Notes: generated by a model from the sequence alone, not told the origin. DNA of 64,000 bases from Riptortus pedestris (GCA_019009955.1 CM032228.1:8605001-8669000), one strand, 5' to 3'; counted from the first letter of the stretch, positions 33,470 through 44,130 are shown. Numbers and translations are program-made.

Positions 33470-33735
33470 ATCAAGTTCGTTAACGAATGAAATCAGACAA
33501 AGGGGGGTGGTTTAGAGGTAGAATTTAAAAAATTTGAAATATCTCCGTTTTTATATGTCTGATCGAAAAAAATGTATAGAACAATTCTTATTTCAAATTA
33601 AATGATCTAAAAAACTTGTTATGCGCATGTTTTCACTATATTGATTATCAACCGAGATATTTGTACATTTCAGTTTTCAGCCATCAGTGAACCCCCCCCC
33701 CCCACTCCTACATGTCATATTAACTATAATCTGTA
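33258..33735 (-). mobile_element. HINE-A copy, both tips lost
   Basis: Right part (TCTTCAAATGTCCATAGATC), short AT, GGCGGCCG variant hairpin, A-run at 33437-33466, body and left-region fragment. Confidence 0.7.
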
Positions 33736-33739
33736 ATTT

Positions 33740-33755
33740 TTGAGGTCCGTACAAA

Positions 33756-33808
<53 letters not shown>

Positions 33809-34488
33809 CTTTTAACGCTCTATCAGTAACAATTTTTGTTATATAGTAAACAAACTCGTTATTTAAACGTTTTCTGTAATAATATAGACAATTGGAAGGA
33901 GAGAGTGTAAAGAGAAGAGGGGTATTTCGAAAAATCGAAATATCTCCGTTATTGTAACTTGGATCGAAACCAACCTTATTGAAAATAAGATTACCAATGA
34001 ATATTGTTATATTCATATTTTCTCTACCATCATTAACCACCACTTTTGCTCAAACCATATTAACAATAAGCTGTTATATCACGAGCCACTTTATTGTAAG
34101 CATATATACGAAATATCATTTTTTAGAACCCTTTATTATGCAAATTCATACTCGATATGTTACCATTTCAGTCAGCACTAAAGATCATATTTGTTATTGG
34201 TAGAAGTCGGACCAGGAATACGTGTGTGGGGTTAGAAAAATTGAAAATATCTGCGTTATTATGAATTGGTAAGACATATGTTATAGAACCAGTACTCTTA
34301 AATTATTGATGCTCTACAATTATTTATCTAAGCACTTTTTTGTATTTCAAATATTAAGGGAGTAATTCGTACATTCTGCTTTTATGTCCGAACATGTGGC
34401 AAGTTGTGATCACTGGCTATACCAGTACTTGCTGGATATTCCAACACACGGGAAATCTGCTTTGATTACGCACCGCCTGTGTGACGGA
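33740..34488 (-). mobile_element. HINE-A copy, 3' end lost
   Basis: Starts in the right part (TTGAGGTCCGTACAAAG), AT tract 33763-33802, diverged body, and 5' terminus GGGAAATCTGC..GTGACGGA. Confidence 0.7.
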
Positions 34489-34682
34489 TTTCAAGTCCAC
34501 TATAAACGAGAAACGAAAGTATAATATTAAATATACTATAATTGAATACCTTATTTATACTTTTGTGTCTCGTTTATAAGTTTGAGTATATTGCAATACT
34601 CAATTATTGACTAGTCAATCTTTGTATGGTTAATTGAATACCCCGGTATGCAATTATGCATGCTATAATTGCATACCATGGC

Positions 34683-34823
34683 AGAGGTTGGCCAAGTGAG
34701 TTAAAGCGTTGGTCTTAGTCTAGCAAGGTAAACCTTGAGTAGCGAGTTCCATTCTCGAATGGAATTTAATATGTGACTAACTCATACAATAAAATTCTTA
34801 GTCCCACACTGGCTAGGAAAGAG
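34683..34823 (+). mobile_element. tRNA-derived SINE
   Basis: A-box-like TTGGCCAAGTGAGTTAAAGC, damaged B box (GAGTTCCATTCTCG), body CCCACACTGGCTAGGAAAG. Runs directly into a HINE-A left end at about 34824. Confidence 0.7.
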
Positions 34824-34920
34824 CCGGTCACGCAGGGGCTGCGTTAACTCAGCAGATTACCCTCTTGCGTCACGTATTTGCGTTTATCTCAAAACGTATA
34901 AGTCAAATGAGAACAATATA
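34824..34920 (+). repeat. HINE-A left-end fragment
   Basis: Partial GTCACGCAGGGGCTGCG and subterminal motif (AGCAGATTACCC), followed by about 60 bp of left region, subtype 2. Confidence 0.65.
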
Positions 34921-35100
34921 GGGGAAAGGAATAAATTCTGAAATTAAAGCTAAATAACGAAAAGTAAAATTAATAAATAGATTAATTTCAATAAAGTGCT
35001 GTTTCTGAAATAAAGATTTGTGCATTTTATGGCTAAAGAATGCGTTCAATCGAAAAATTCACCGATATAAACTCGTTTTAGCGTTTGACCATTTGTAACT
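34917..35100. repeat. dispersed repeat D, copy 1
   Basis: GGGGAAAGGAATAAATTCTG and TCTGAAATAAAGATTTGTGC blocks recur at 35640-35785, 54090-54420 and 57175-57445. Non-coding, class unknown. Confidence 0.5.
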
Positions 35101-35143
35101 ATTAGCTGTATCTGTGTACAAAGAAGAAACTGGTTTTGGTTTT

Positions 35144-35263
35144 TTAGCAGATTTCCCTTAAGGGAAATCAGCTATTGAGGTCGTACTCATGACGCGAGTT
35201 TCGAAACATTTCTTCAAATGTCCATCGATCCTACCCAGGAGATGACGAAAATGAGGTCCGTTC

Positions 35264-35299
<36 letters not shown>

Positions 35300-35596
35300 C
35301 GAAAAATTGTATAGAATCAATCTTATTGTAAATTAAATTTACTATATATATTGTTTTATACATTTATTCTGTATCTTGATTATTAACAGAGATATTTGTA
35401 TTGTGTGTGTGGTAGCGGAACCCCGCCATATTCCGGACTTTGCGCCGAGAGCTCTGATGGCCGTTTCCGGAACTATTCGTCCCTCGTGAATAGGTTTAGA
35501 GATCCCTTCCTACTACAGCTGTCATTGGGCAGATGTCTCTACTGTAAAACTTCATATGGGAAATCTGCTTAGTTTACGCAGCCCCTGCGTGACGGA
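35144..35596 (-). mobile_element. HINE-A copy, complete, short
   Basis: 453 bp, both termini intact. The body next to the AT tract is deleted, so the AT runs straight into GAACGAAAAATTGTATAGAA. Confidence 0.85.
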
Positions 35597-35639
35597 CTTT
35601 TTTTACATGGAACTGTGAAGGAGGAAAAATGTATTTTAA

Positions 35640-35785
35640 ATAGTTTAAAATAAATTAATTATAAGAATGTTTTTTGAAGTAAATATTCTTTGGATTTATT
35701 GAAGAATACATTTGCGTTATTTCGTTATGAATACTTCGACAAATCCACCAATTCAAACTCGTTTTAGAATTGGATTATCTAAAGA
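35640..35785. repeat. dispersed repeat D, copy 2
   Basis: Shares TTTTTTGAAGTAAATATTCT and a TTATTTCGTT-type block with the copies at 54 and 57 kb. Confidence 0.45.
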
Positions 35786-36536
35786 ATCCGCCATAAAAAG
35801 TAGGGTTCCTTCATACCCATTACATTTTCGACAGAAAGCATTCGACATTTTTTTAAATTTATGGGACACGTTAATAATTAAATTTCATTAATTAAAGAAA
35901 CTTTTTATTTATATATTAGATATTAAATTAACACCCTAGGAACAAAAAGTAAAATAATTTGCAGAAAAACAAATAGTCGCCCCCTGCGAGTTTCGAGCAC
36001 AAAAAAACGACGCTGCTCACTGAGCCAGCGGAAACCCTTTGAAGTATGGGCCTCAAGAGTTTCAAGCAAATTTTAACATTTTTTTTAGACGAACGCGTGA
36101 ATAGTGTGTTCTCTCGCTTTAACAGAATTGGTTTTTCATTAGGTACTATATACTGAAATATTTTCAAATCAGTGGAGAGAAGGCTGTCCAATCATCTTGT
36201 AAGTGTAAAATTTAGTATGTTACGATCTGGCTGCGGCGATGAACAGTGGAAGCTGTAAGAAATGATAAATCCAACAACCAAATGACCGGAGGGGTTCACC
36301 AACGTCGACTGTTAGTGAACCCTTCCTAAGTTCTTGTTCAATCTTGTCAAAATTTAAATATATATAAATTTATTTATAATAAAAATATTCACCAATAATA
36401 ATTACTAATCAAAATGAAAAGGCACCTTTTAATAATACAATAGGCGACACTTATTTACTATTTATACTATATTACAAAACTATTATTATACTATATTTTT
36501 ATTATAAAACTCCATCCGCCTTATCTACTAAAAACG
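35786..36536. other. unassigned stretch, weak tRNA-like segment
   Basis: On the minus strand about 36035-35985, GGCTCAGTGAGCAGCG and TGCTCGAAACTCGC look like A and B boxes of another SINE. TGTTACG at 36221 may be an LTR start, but no matching end was found. Confidence 0.3.
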
Positions 36537-37323
36537 TCCGTCACGCAGGGGCTGCGTAACCTAAGCAGATTTCCCTTGTGAAGTTTAGTAATATATAAAT
36601 CGACATACTGCTAACACAACACCACCGTGAATAAATAAAAACGGAAATAAGAAATGTTTCATCCAATTTCAATAACCATCCGACAGGAAACTTTGGGTTA
36701 GAAATGTAAACAAATTGGTCTAGCCGCCTCACTCAAAAAAGAAAAACAATTACAGAAATATATCAGAATATAACATATTAATTTTATTGAGAACTATTTA
36801 CTATATCTAGTACTGTAATTAATAATGAGTCAGAATAAATTTTATCTCAATCAATCAAATTTTAGCAGTCCAAAACCGTAAAACGGGGGTGGGGGGGGGG
36901 GTCACCAGAACATATTTGCATGTATATCGCATAATAAAGGTCTCTTGTATACAATATTTGGTATTTAAGATTCAAATAATGTGATTTATAATGGAGCAGA
37001 GTATTGTTTATGTAACATGAATAGAAGTGGTGGTTTGCTGATGGCTGAAAAATGCCAATATCTCGGTTAATATTGAAGATAATGAATAAATGTATATAAC
37101 AATATTTATAGTGCATTTAATAAGATTAGTTCTATACAATTTTTTGATCCGACCTTTGGTAACGGAGATATTTCGAATTTTCAAAAATCCTCCCCTCTAA
37201 ACCCCCCCGCCCCTGGTCCGGTTTCAGCCGTTAACGAACGTGATCTTTTGTTTTACAACAACCGACTAAAAATCAAGTTTGGTAACGATTAAACAAAAAT
37301 TGCGACCGCTAGAGCGGCAACAG

Positions 37324-37361
<38 letters not shown>

Positions 37362-37486
37362 TTGAACGGACCGCATTTTCGTCATCTCTTGGGTAGGATC
37401 AATGAACATTTGAAAAAAAAAAAAATCGAAAATTGCGTCATGAGTACAACCTCAATAGCTGATTTCCCTGAAGGGAAATCTGCTAA
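36537..37486 (+). mobile_element. HINE-A long form, complete (reference copy)
   Basis: 950 bp: TCCGTCACGCAGGGGCTGCG, subterminal AGCAGATTTCCC, ACACCACCGTGAATA, G-run at 36890, body, GACCGCTAGAGCGG, AT tract 37327-37358, right part, GATTTCCCTGAAGGGAAATC, CTGCTAA. Best single example of the long form. Confidence 0.9.
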
Positions 37487-37613
37487 TACCAGAGCACATG
37501 GTGACAACCCAAATTGGAAATAACTCTTATTTAAAGGAAAAACTAGACATTTAAACATTCATAAATAATAATATCAATGTGCTCTGTGCTGGCATTATTC
37601 AGAGTATAAAAAG

Positions 37614-38225
37614 TCCGTCACGCAGGGGCTGCGTAAACTAAGCAGATTTCTCACGTGACGTTTTACAATAGATAAATCTGCCCAATAACACCTGTAGTAG
37701 TAAGGTATCTCTAAACCTATTCAAGAGAGACGAGTAGTTATGGAAACGGCCGCCAGAGCTTTCGGCGGAACGCCCCGAACATAGCCAACCCCTGCCGATC
37801 ATACACAGAATACAAATGCAAATATCTCGGTTAATATTCAAGAAAGAGAATAAATGTATAGAACAATATTTATAGTAAATTTAATTTGCAATACGATTTT
37901 TCGATCCGATGCATAATAACGGAGATATTTCGAATTTTCAAAAATCACCCCCTCTAAACCCCCCCTCTTACTTGGCCGATTTCAGCCATTAACGAACTTG
38001 ATCTTTATTTTTACATAAAACTATTAAATTTCGAGTTTGGTAACGATCAAACAAAAATTGTGACCGCTAGAGCGTTAACAGACAAATATATATATATATA
38101 ATTTTGAACGGACCTCATTTTCGTCATCTCCTGGGTAGGATCGATGGACATTTGAAGAAATGTTTCGAAACTCGCGTCATGAGTACGACCTCAATAGCTG
38201 ATTTCCCTTAAGGGAAATCTGCTAA
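37614..38225 (+). mobile_element. HINE-A short form, complete
   Basis: 612 bp. The left region has the alternative GGAAACGGCCGCCAGAGC block, shared with 1550, 22170, 35450 and 61370. Short AT tract (38087-38101). Perfect 3' palindrome and CTGCTAA. Confidence 0.9.
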
Positions 38226-38620
38226 AATGTGATGGGTATATGTAATGCAATGTCATTACAATTATAACATTTTAGCATTTTTAAATAATATAAATTTTGT
38301 TGTTAATATCAATAACATAATTTATATTTTTTAAAATCGTTTTAAATTGTTGTTGTTTATTACTATTGTTTAATGTTGATATGTTGTGTTTATTACTTCT
38401 TATTAATGTTAATTTCTTATCTTTAATATTCATATTTCTGTTTTTAGATTGATTTGTTCTGTTTGCTACTTTTTTTTATGTATTTTTTTTTTGTTAGCTT
38501 CAGCATTCAGATATGTTTCTATTGCTTTCACTTGCTCAACATTCCCTTGACGATAAGACATATACTGACTGAATGCCTTCACTGACAACACCACGACTTT
38601 CCCTACGAATTACAAGAACT
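38226..38620. other. unassigned AT-rich stretch
   Basis: A minus-strand frame near 38490-38600 gives KAFSQYMSYRQGNVEQVKAI, exon-like in composition, but with no recognised homology and no convincing splice sites. Confidence 0.35.
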
Positions 38621-38957
38621 GAAGCGTTGCGGGGCAAAGTGATCTAAGTGCCAAAATACAAAGTTACGGGAAAATGAAAAAAACTGGCCAGTAACTCAAG
38701 TTTCTGGTTTATCTTTATTGAAAAGAACAAAACTTATACAAAACACATAATACAAAAATTATAATTATAAAAAAAAAGAAAATTCTGCACAATCATATGA
38801 TATAAAATATAGACATTTTTAAAATAACAAAAATATTTTTTGTAAAAGGAATACAAGTTGTAATTCTACAGAAAAAATAAGCTAGCTATAAATAAAAAAA
38901 AAATAAGTCCTCAAACATGTTAATTATTGTTTTAAAAAAACATTTAGTTTATTTGAA

Positions 38958-39403
38958 TTATTTTTGAAAAAAGTCACGATTTTCTTCTGATAAAAATTCC
39001 AACATCGCTTTGAAATCTTTTTTCTTAGCCTCACTAAGTGGCACTTCCTTTGGTAGGCCAGGCAGAAGACCATGTCGAATTTTGTTTATTGTCATTCCTG
39101 GTTTCATGGCGTTAAGAGAGCCCCATGGAACCAAATCATTGAAGCTCGTTTTGTAATAAACAATACCTGGGTTTTCTTTGGTGATTCGCAGACAAGATAA
39201 TTTGGTGATGCGTAATCTGGACGTATCAATGAATGTGGATGACACTTTATCAAAATCAATGAAGGCTTTTTCTCCGTAATCCAACACATGGAATGGGTGC
39301 CCAACTTTTGCTGTTTTTATTACATTTTTAACATCCTCTACAGTGTATAGCTTGCTACGTTTAGCCCGTTTTTCAATGTATAAGCTGCCTTCCGTCAATA
39401 GTT
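38958..39403 (-). pseudogene. C-terminal part of a transposase-like repeat protein
   Basis: About 145 codons without stops: KLYTVEDVKNVIKTAK, PFHVLDYGEKAFIDF, RITKENPGIVYYKTSF, then PLSEAKKKDFKAMLEFL and RDFFQK before the stop. The order (Y-V--V---I--A, PF-VI-M----F-DF, I-K--PG-V-YK, PLS--KKKDL--LL-FI----R-FY) follows the C-terminal region of a multi-copy transposase-like protein family of arthropods. The frame continues upstream to 39572, but that segment consists of the GATCTAAGTGCC-type repeats and is not convincing coding. Confidence 0.58.
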
Positions 39404-39699
39404 GAAGCGTTGCGGGGCAAAGTGATCTAAGTGCCATAAAATTCGATTTTTTTTTTTTTTTCATGCAAAATGATCTAGATGCCATCGCTAATGCAGTGCA
39501 TATTGATCTAAGTCCACAAAACGTTTTATTGTAGTTCAAAAGTGAGGTAGTAGATCGTACTTGCATCAACAACCACAGCCATTTTCCCTCAAAGTGATCT
39601 AACTGCCTATCGGTGTCTATTGTGCAAACCTTTTGTTACCTGCTCGATTTAATGTTGTTTGTTGTTGTTGTTAACTGTTACTGTTGGTTAACTTTTCAA

Positions 39700-39946
39700 A
39701 ATGGATCGCAAAGCATTTTATGCTGTATAATGGATTCGCAACTCTCCTGTTATGATTTTGGGATTCATAAAGCAGACACCGATGACGGTATCATGTGTGT
39801 GTGGCATGAAGGCCAATCTGGAAGATGAGGAAACCAGATGGCTTCCTGCATATTACAAGCACTGAACTCTGAAATGCTCTACACTTACAAATCTCAACAT
39901 ATATCTCATACCTACACAAAATTCAAATATACGACACAAATTTAAC
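39700..39946 (+). pseudogene. central part of the same transposase-like family
   Basis: From ATG at 39730: MDSQLSCYDFGIHKADTDDG, IMCVWHEGQSGR, TGA stop, then in the same frame GNQMASCILQALNSEML. The pattern YNFGIHD..CFWHE..AGRG.NE.ASCLL..L is a conserved core block of this family. The single TGA is consistent with a CGA-to-TGA change. Downstream core acidic residues are missing. Confidence 0.6.
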
Positions 39947-40117
39947 TAACAAATTAAGTCTGTGGTGTGCAACAAAATTGTTTGCGTGTGTTTTTGTATG
40001 AATATTTGTGTTATTCATACAACCGTGAAGGAGAACATTACGATAATCATCGGCAGTGGTACATTTTCAGCCATTCATTTCCTAAAAATCATTCACTAAC
40101 TACACTCATCACGATTT

Positions 40118-40224
40118 TTAGCAGATTTCCATTGAGGGAAATCAGCTATTGAGGTCGTCCTCATGACGCGAATTTCAAAACTTTTCTTCAAATGTCCATC
40201 GATCCTACCCAGGAGATGACGAAA

Positions 40225-40276
<52 letters not shown>

Positions 40277-40729
40277 ACGACTGTTGACGCTCTAGCGGTC
40301 GCGATTTTTGCTTGATCGTTACCAAACTCGATGTTTAAACGTTTTAGGTAAAAATATAAGGTCCGTTAATGGCTGAAATCAGACCAATGGGAGGGGGGGG
40401 GGGGTTAGAAGGGAGGATTATCGAAATTTCAAAATATCTCCGTTACTATACGTTGGATCGAAACATTCTATAGAACCAATCTTATTGCAAATTAAATTTA
40501 CTATAAATGTTGTTATACACATTCATTCTGCATCTTGAATATTAACCGAGATATTTGCATTTTATTGTGCGTAACTGACATGATGAGATCGGCTAACTTC
40601 GGTTGTAGTCGTGTGTTTCCGGCTAGCTATTTCGGCCGTTTCAGTAACTGTTCGGTTCTCATGATATTTCTCTATTGTAAAACTTTACGTGGGAAATCTG
40701 CTTAGTTTACGCAGTCCCTGCGTGGCGGA
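40118..40729 (-). mobile_element. HINE-A short form, complete
   Basis: TTAGCAGATTTCCATTGAGG (palindrome mutated at the centre), right part shortened before AT tract 40226-40270, body, left region with TTTCGGCCGTTTCAG, and terminal GTGGCGGA. Confidence 0.85.
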
Positions 40730-40834
40730 CTTTTTTTTGTTGTATATATTCTGAACATAATTATTTGAATTTAGTACTATGTTCATTTGTAAAATGTTAA
40801 TTTTACAATTTTGTTATTTGTTGTTATTTCTTAT

Positions 40835-40960
40835 TTATTTTACTTTTGAGTTTTTAAAGAGCAAATCACCTTCTATGTAATGTCCATAAATAAATCTAAT
40901 CTGTAATGTAATTTTACATTGTTGCAGTTTGAGCCAAATCACCAAGTTTCGGGCTGCTCT
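40835..40960 (-). pseudogene. possible LINE ORF2 relic
   Basis: The minus frame gives ITLQIRFIYGHYIEGDLLFK, which lines up with IQIQFISGHGPTKSYLYK of LINE copy 2 (14747). Very short, so tentative. Confidence 0.4.
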
Positions 40961-41901
40961 TGAATAAATAATTAGATAAATAGATATAATTATGTAGTTT
41001 TGGGGAAAGGTAACAACATACATATTTGCTATATCTTTGAGTTCCTTTATTTGGAAACAGGCTGTGGCAGACACACAGGGCGAGTCAATCAAAGGATCTG
41101 GAGAGAGAGAGAGAAAGTGGAATGAAATTCCGGATAAACGGATTTGACATGTGATAGAACAAAAGGGTTTTATTGGCAACAGAAGGGTTGTTTAAGTCGG
41201 GTCAAATAAATTGGAATAGGACGGAGGTAATTCTTAGAAGGGTTTGGGGGTTGCTTTGTTTGCAGCCCTTATAGACTCATTTTAGCAGATTTCCTTTACG
41301 AGAAATCAGCTATTATCTTTACTAGGTGAGATACATGTATAGGGAGTGTTATTTTAGTATTCAGAAGGTATCCCTATAAATAAATAAAATCTTGATTCCA
41401 AATAATTAAGATTATTGTATTTTCATAAATAATAAATGAGAAAAACAATAGCACAAGTTCAGAATTATGAACACAGGAACATATAAATGAATTATGGTCG
41501 GTCAAGTAAAGTGAGAGGTTAATGTGAGGCTATCCTGCTGGCCGAGTTGAAGCAGAAAACAAAAACCATGGAAGGATGCTTTCTTGCTGGCCGGTATCTG
41601 TGTAAAACATAATTGTTTTTACTCACGATACCGACTCATGTTTTTAAACTTCTTTAGGTTGATCCTGCTTCTTTTCAGTTCTTGATGAACTGGAGGTGGT
41701 GCTCGGCTGTTGTAGTTTGCAGAGGTAGTCAGCTAAAAACAACAAACACCAGTCTTCTCTTGCAGTATACTAGCAAATGACTGTCTAAACTTTGTTTTTT
41801 ATGCTTTAGGTTAAGTGGTAACCAGGGGCAACGCGACACAGCTGCTACACGTGCAAATGCCCTTTGATGACGCCTTAAATTAAGACTTTATTTGACTGTG
41901 A
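40961..41901. other. mostly unassigned; HINE-A 3' tip at 41281-41320
   Basis: 41281-41320 is a reverse HINE-A end (TTTAGCAGATTTCCTTTACG). The following 580 bp has no recognised homology and may be an insertion in that copy, whose body resumes at 41902. Confidence 0.4.
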
Positions 41902-41995
41902 AAGGTTTGTTTGAGTTATACCAAACTCGATATTAACCTTTTCATTCAACACAAAAGGTTATATTTGTTAATGGCTAAATTCGGGGCGTGGGGTT
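41902..41995 (-). repeat. HINE-A body, left flank of the Penelope-like element
   Basis: TTTGTTTGAGTTATACCAAA and CTCGATATTAACC are body blocks. The last 45 bp (41951-41995) are repeated exactly at 43926-43970 on the other side of the element. Confidence 0.75.
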
Positions 41996-43263
41996 GGATG
42001 GGGGTGCTTGTGAAAAAACTCGCAGGTTTACGAATCTCAGAACGAACAAGACTAGTGTCGTTCGAAATCAGAGACCTATACCCATCTATACCAGTGCAAG
42101 AAACCATCGACATACTCACTACAGGACTCAGCGACTTATACGATGATGACTACATCAGGGAAACCGCTGACCTGACGAAGACAGTGCTGAAACAGAATTA
42201 CTTCCGCTTCAACAACGAGATATATATACCCACAGACGGACTCGGAATGGGAAATCCTACTTCTTCTATACTTACGGAAATATTCATTCAACACATCGAA
42301 GATACGCACATAGAAAAACTCATGCACAAACACCAAATTACAAGATACTTCAGATTCGTAGATGACACCTTTTGCATCGTGGAAACAGACGACATCAACG
42401 AGATTCTGAAAGACCTCAATAAACTCCACCCCAACATACGCTACACCATGGAGACTGAAAACGAAGGAACACTGAACTTCCTTGATCTCACGATTACCAG
42501 GCAAACTGACAGGTTGGAGTACGGCGTATATAGAAAACCCACATCCACGGATACAACAATACACGCCACTTCAAACCATCCAACTCAACACAAACTAGCT
42601 GCATTTCGCCACATGCTACACAGACTACACACCCTTCCGCTCTCAAAGGAAAACTACGACAAGGAGTTGAATACAATACACGAAATAGCCTACAATAACG
42701 GCTTCAAACGACACACGATCGACAAGTTACTCAAGAAACTAACCAGTAACGCCAAGGGAGACGCGAACAATTCAGCTGAACCAATCACCAAACGCACCAA
42801 CAACACACTACGACAAAAGCTCACAAATGACATCGAGAACAAGGACATCTACAATATGAACGGAGTATATAAACTCACGTGCAGCTGTAACAACACATAC
42901 ATTGGACAAACTGGAAGGAGACTGAAAACGCGATACACCGAACATATCCGCTCATTCAGACTTAACAAACGAGACTCCAATTTCGCCAACCACCTGAACG
43001 ACCACTGCCACGACCCGACGAGTATAGCCGACAGCATGAAACTTCTACACCGACAAACGAAAGGCCGACGATTGGACATACTAGAGAATATGGAGATATA
43101 CAAACAACGGACATTCAACGGAGACATCATCAACGAACAGCTCAACACTAGCTCGGACACGATCTTCAGACCACTACAACTATTTAAAAGGAATAATAAA
43201 CGGAAGACGCCAACGGACGGACTTACGCAGGATTACCAACAGGCAAAGCGACCACGCAGGTAG
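41911..43263 (+). CDS. Penelope-like reverse transcriptase with GIY-YIG endonuclease, N-truncated
   Basis: The 450-codon frame lacks the N-terminal region of a full PLE protein. Residues 1-28 are encoded by flanking HINE-A sequence, so the true element coding starts near 42000. The RT domain spans about residues 40-200: FEIRDLYPSIP (catalytic Asp55), GLGMGNPTSS (109-118), RFVDD (148-152, catalytic Asp pair), LNFLDLTI (188-195). After a linker comes the GIY-YIG nuclease: GVY 318-320, YIG 330-332, Arg341, His345, catalytic Glu392 region (LENMEIY). A basic tail KRPRR ends the protein. The GIY-YIG domain nicks target DNA and RT copies the RNA there. No stops or frameshifts. It may not be translated, since the start codon is not the element's own. 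Confidence 0.9.
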   Translation: MSYTKLDINLFIQHKRLYLLMAKFGAWGWMGVLVKKLAGLRISERTRLVSFEIRDLYPSIPVQETIDILTTGLSDLYDDDYIRETADLTKTVLKQNYFRFNNEIYIPTDGLGMGNPTSSILTEIFIQHIEDTHIEKLMHKHQITRYFRFVDDTFCIVETDDINEILKDLNKLHPNIRYTMETENEGTLNFLDLTITRQTDRLEYGVYRKPTSTDTTIHATSNHPTQHKLAAFRHMLHRLHTLPLSKENYDKELNTIHEIAYNNGFKRHTIDKLLKKLTSNAKGDANNSAEPITKRTNNTLRQKLTNDIENKDIYNMNGVYKLTCSCNNTYIGQTGRRLKTRYTEHIRSFRLNKRDSNFANHLNDHCHDPTSIADSMKLLHRQTKGRRLDILENMEIYKQRTFNGDIINEQLNTSSDTIFRPLQLFKRNNKRKTPTDGLTQDYQQAKRPRR

Positions 43264-43440
43264 TTCCATATTGTATTTAATCATTTATTTATTTATCTAT
43301 GATACATCATTTTTAATGTATAATAACAATGTTACAAATGTCACATTATACCCGTATCTACATATCAAATTACGTACACCAGACCACCACGCAACAATAA
43401 CACTAGAAATGTAAACACCCATACGGATGAGGACAATGCC

Positions 43441-43725
43441 CCACCACACGATAACAATTTACCTGAACACTAGTTAAAACGCACCTCGTTTGACAGATCT
43501 GAATGGTAAGTAAACAGATCTAATAAAACGTAAACAACTCACCACACATAACAATTTACCTGAACACTAACACAACCCGTTGACAGATCTGAGTGGTAAG
43601 TAAACAGATCTCGATTTAAAACGTAAACAAACCCACCACACGAAAACAATTTACCTGAACATCAACATCCCTCGTTTGACAGATCTTAGTGGTAAGTAAA
43701 CAAATCTGGACTAAACGTAAACAAC
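43441..43725 (+). repeat. three ~96-bp tandem units in the PLE 3' region
   Basis: Each unit carries CCACCACACG, ACAATTTACCTGAACA, TTGACAGATCT, GTGGTAAGTAAACAGATCT and AAACGTAAAC. Spacing 97 and about 94 bp. Lies between the coding stop and the hammerhead-like motif. Confidence 0.85.
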
Positions 43726-43794
43726 TAATACGGTGAACAGAGCATAAAACCCACTGACTGACGGACAACCAACTCAGTACAACTATTAACAGGC

Positions 43795-43820
43795 TTGAAG
43801 ATGATGCCATCGCATCGAAA
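43795..43820 (+). ncRNA. hammerhead-ribozyme-like motif (degenerate) of the PLE
   Basis: TTGAAGA, then stem GATGC-CATC-GCATC, then GAAA. This matches the core CUGANGA/stem II/GAAA except that the first core base is T instead of C. Nearby AGTAC/GTACT could pair as stem I. PLEs are known to carry hammerheads in their terminal repeats. The core change would predict loss of activity. Confidence 0.45.
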
Positions 43821-43925
43821 GCGCTTGCCATCGGTACTCAACCATCAGCCAGTGACGACGGTCTCCACCGAGAGGTATGACAATAGTATCATTTATATTG
43901 GCGGTTCTAACCCTTTATTTGAATT

Positions 43926-44130
43926 ACAAAAGGTTATATTTGTTAATGGCTAAATTCGGGGCGTGGGGTTTGAGGGGGTTTTCACAGAGGGGAATGCGAA
44001 AATTCAAAATGCCTCCGTTATTATAAGCAATATAGAAACTAACGTGGTTTAACTATTGATTCTTTACAATTATTGGTTTATATATTTTTCTCAACGAATT
44101 ACCTTCAATTTAACGTCAGCTTAGAAAAGT
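43926..44130 (-). repeat. HINE-A body, right flank of the Penelope-like element
   Basis: After the 45-bp repeat it continues TTTGAGGGGGTTTTCACAG, CGAAAATTCAAAAT, CCTCCGTTATTAT, i.e. HINE-A body that was split by the insertion. Confidence 0.72.

Larger units (their letters stand above)
38621..39946. mobile_element. rearranged DDE-transposase-like DNA element
   Basis: A C-terminal coding part on the minus strand (38958-39403) and a central part on the plus strand (39700-39946) both look like pieces of one multi-copy arthropod protein family, a transposase-like protein with GIH and WHE/WDE..GRG.NE.ASC motifs, but they face opposite ways. A 33-bp direct repeat (38621-38653, 39404-39436) and five copies of a GGCA-TTAGATCA-TTTG motif are scattered across the region. 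I cannot name the superfamily with confidence. Confidence 0.55.
41996..43925 (+). mobile_element. Penelope-like element, 5'-truncated, with 45-bp flanking repeat
   Basis: Inserted in a HINE-A body and flanked by identical 45-bp direct repeats (41951-41995, 43926-43970), best read as a long target duplication because the sequence matches HINE-A. Contains an RT plus GIY-YIG open frame, about three 96-bp tandem units (43441-43725) and a hammerhead-like motif (43795-43820). An intact frame and identical flanks suggest a young insertion. Confidence 0.85.

Noticed and set aside
36221..36536. LTR start TGTTACG
   Set aside because: No matching CGTAACA end, promoter or similarity to the LTRs at 176 and 7598.
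38490..38600. Possible host exon, minus strand, KAFSQYMSYRQGNVEQVKAI
   Set aside because: Coding-like composition but no recognised family and no convincing acceptor/donor pair; left as unassigned.
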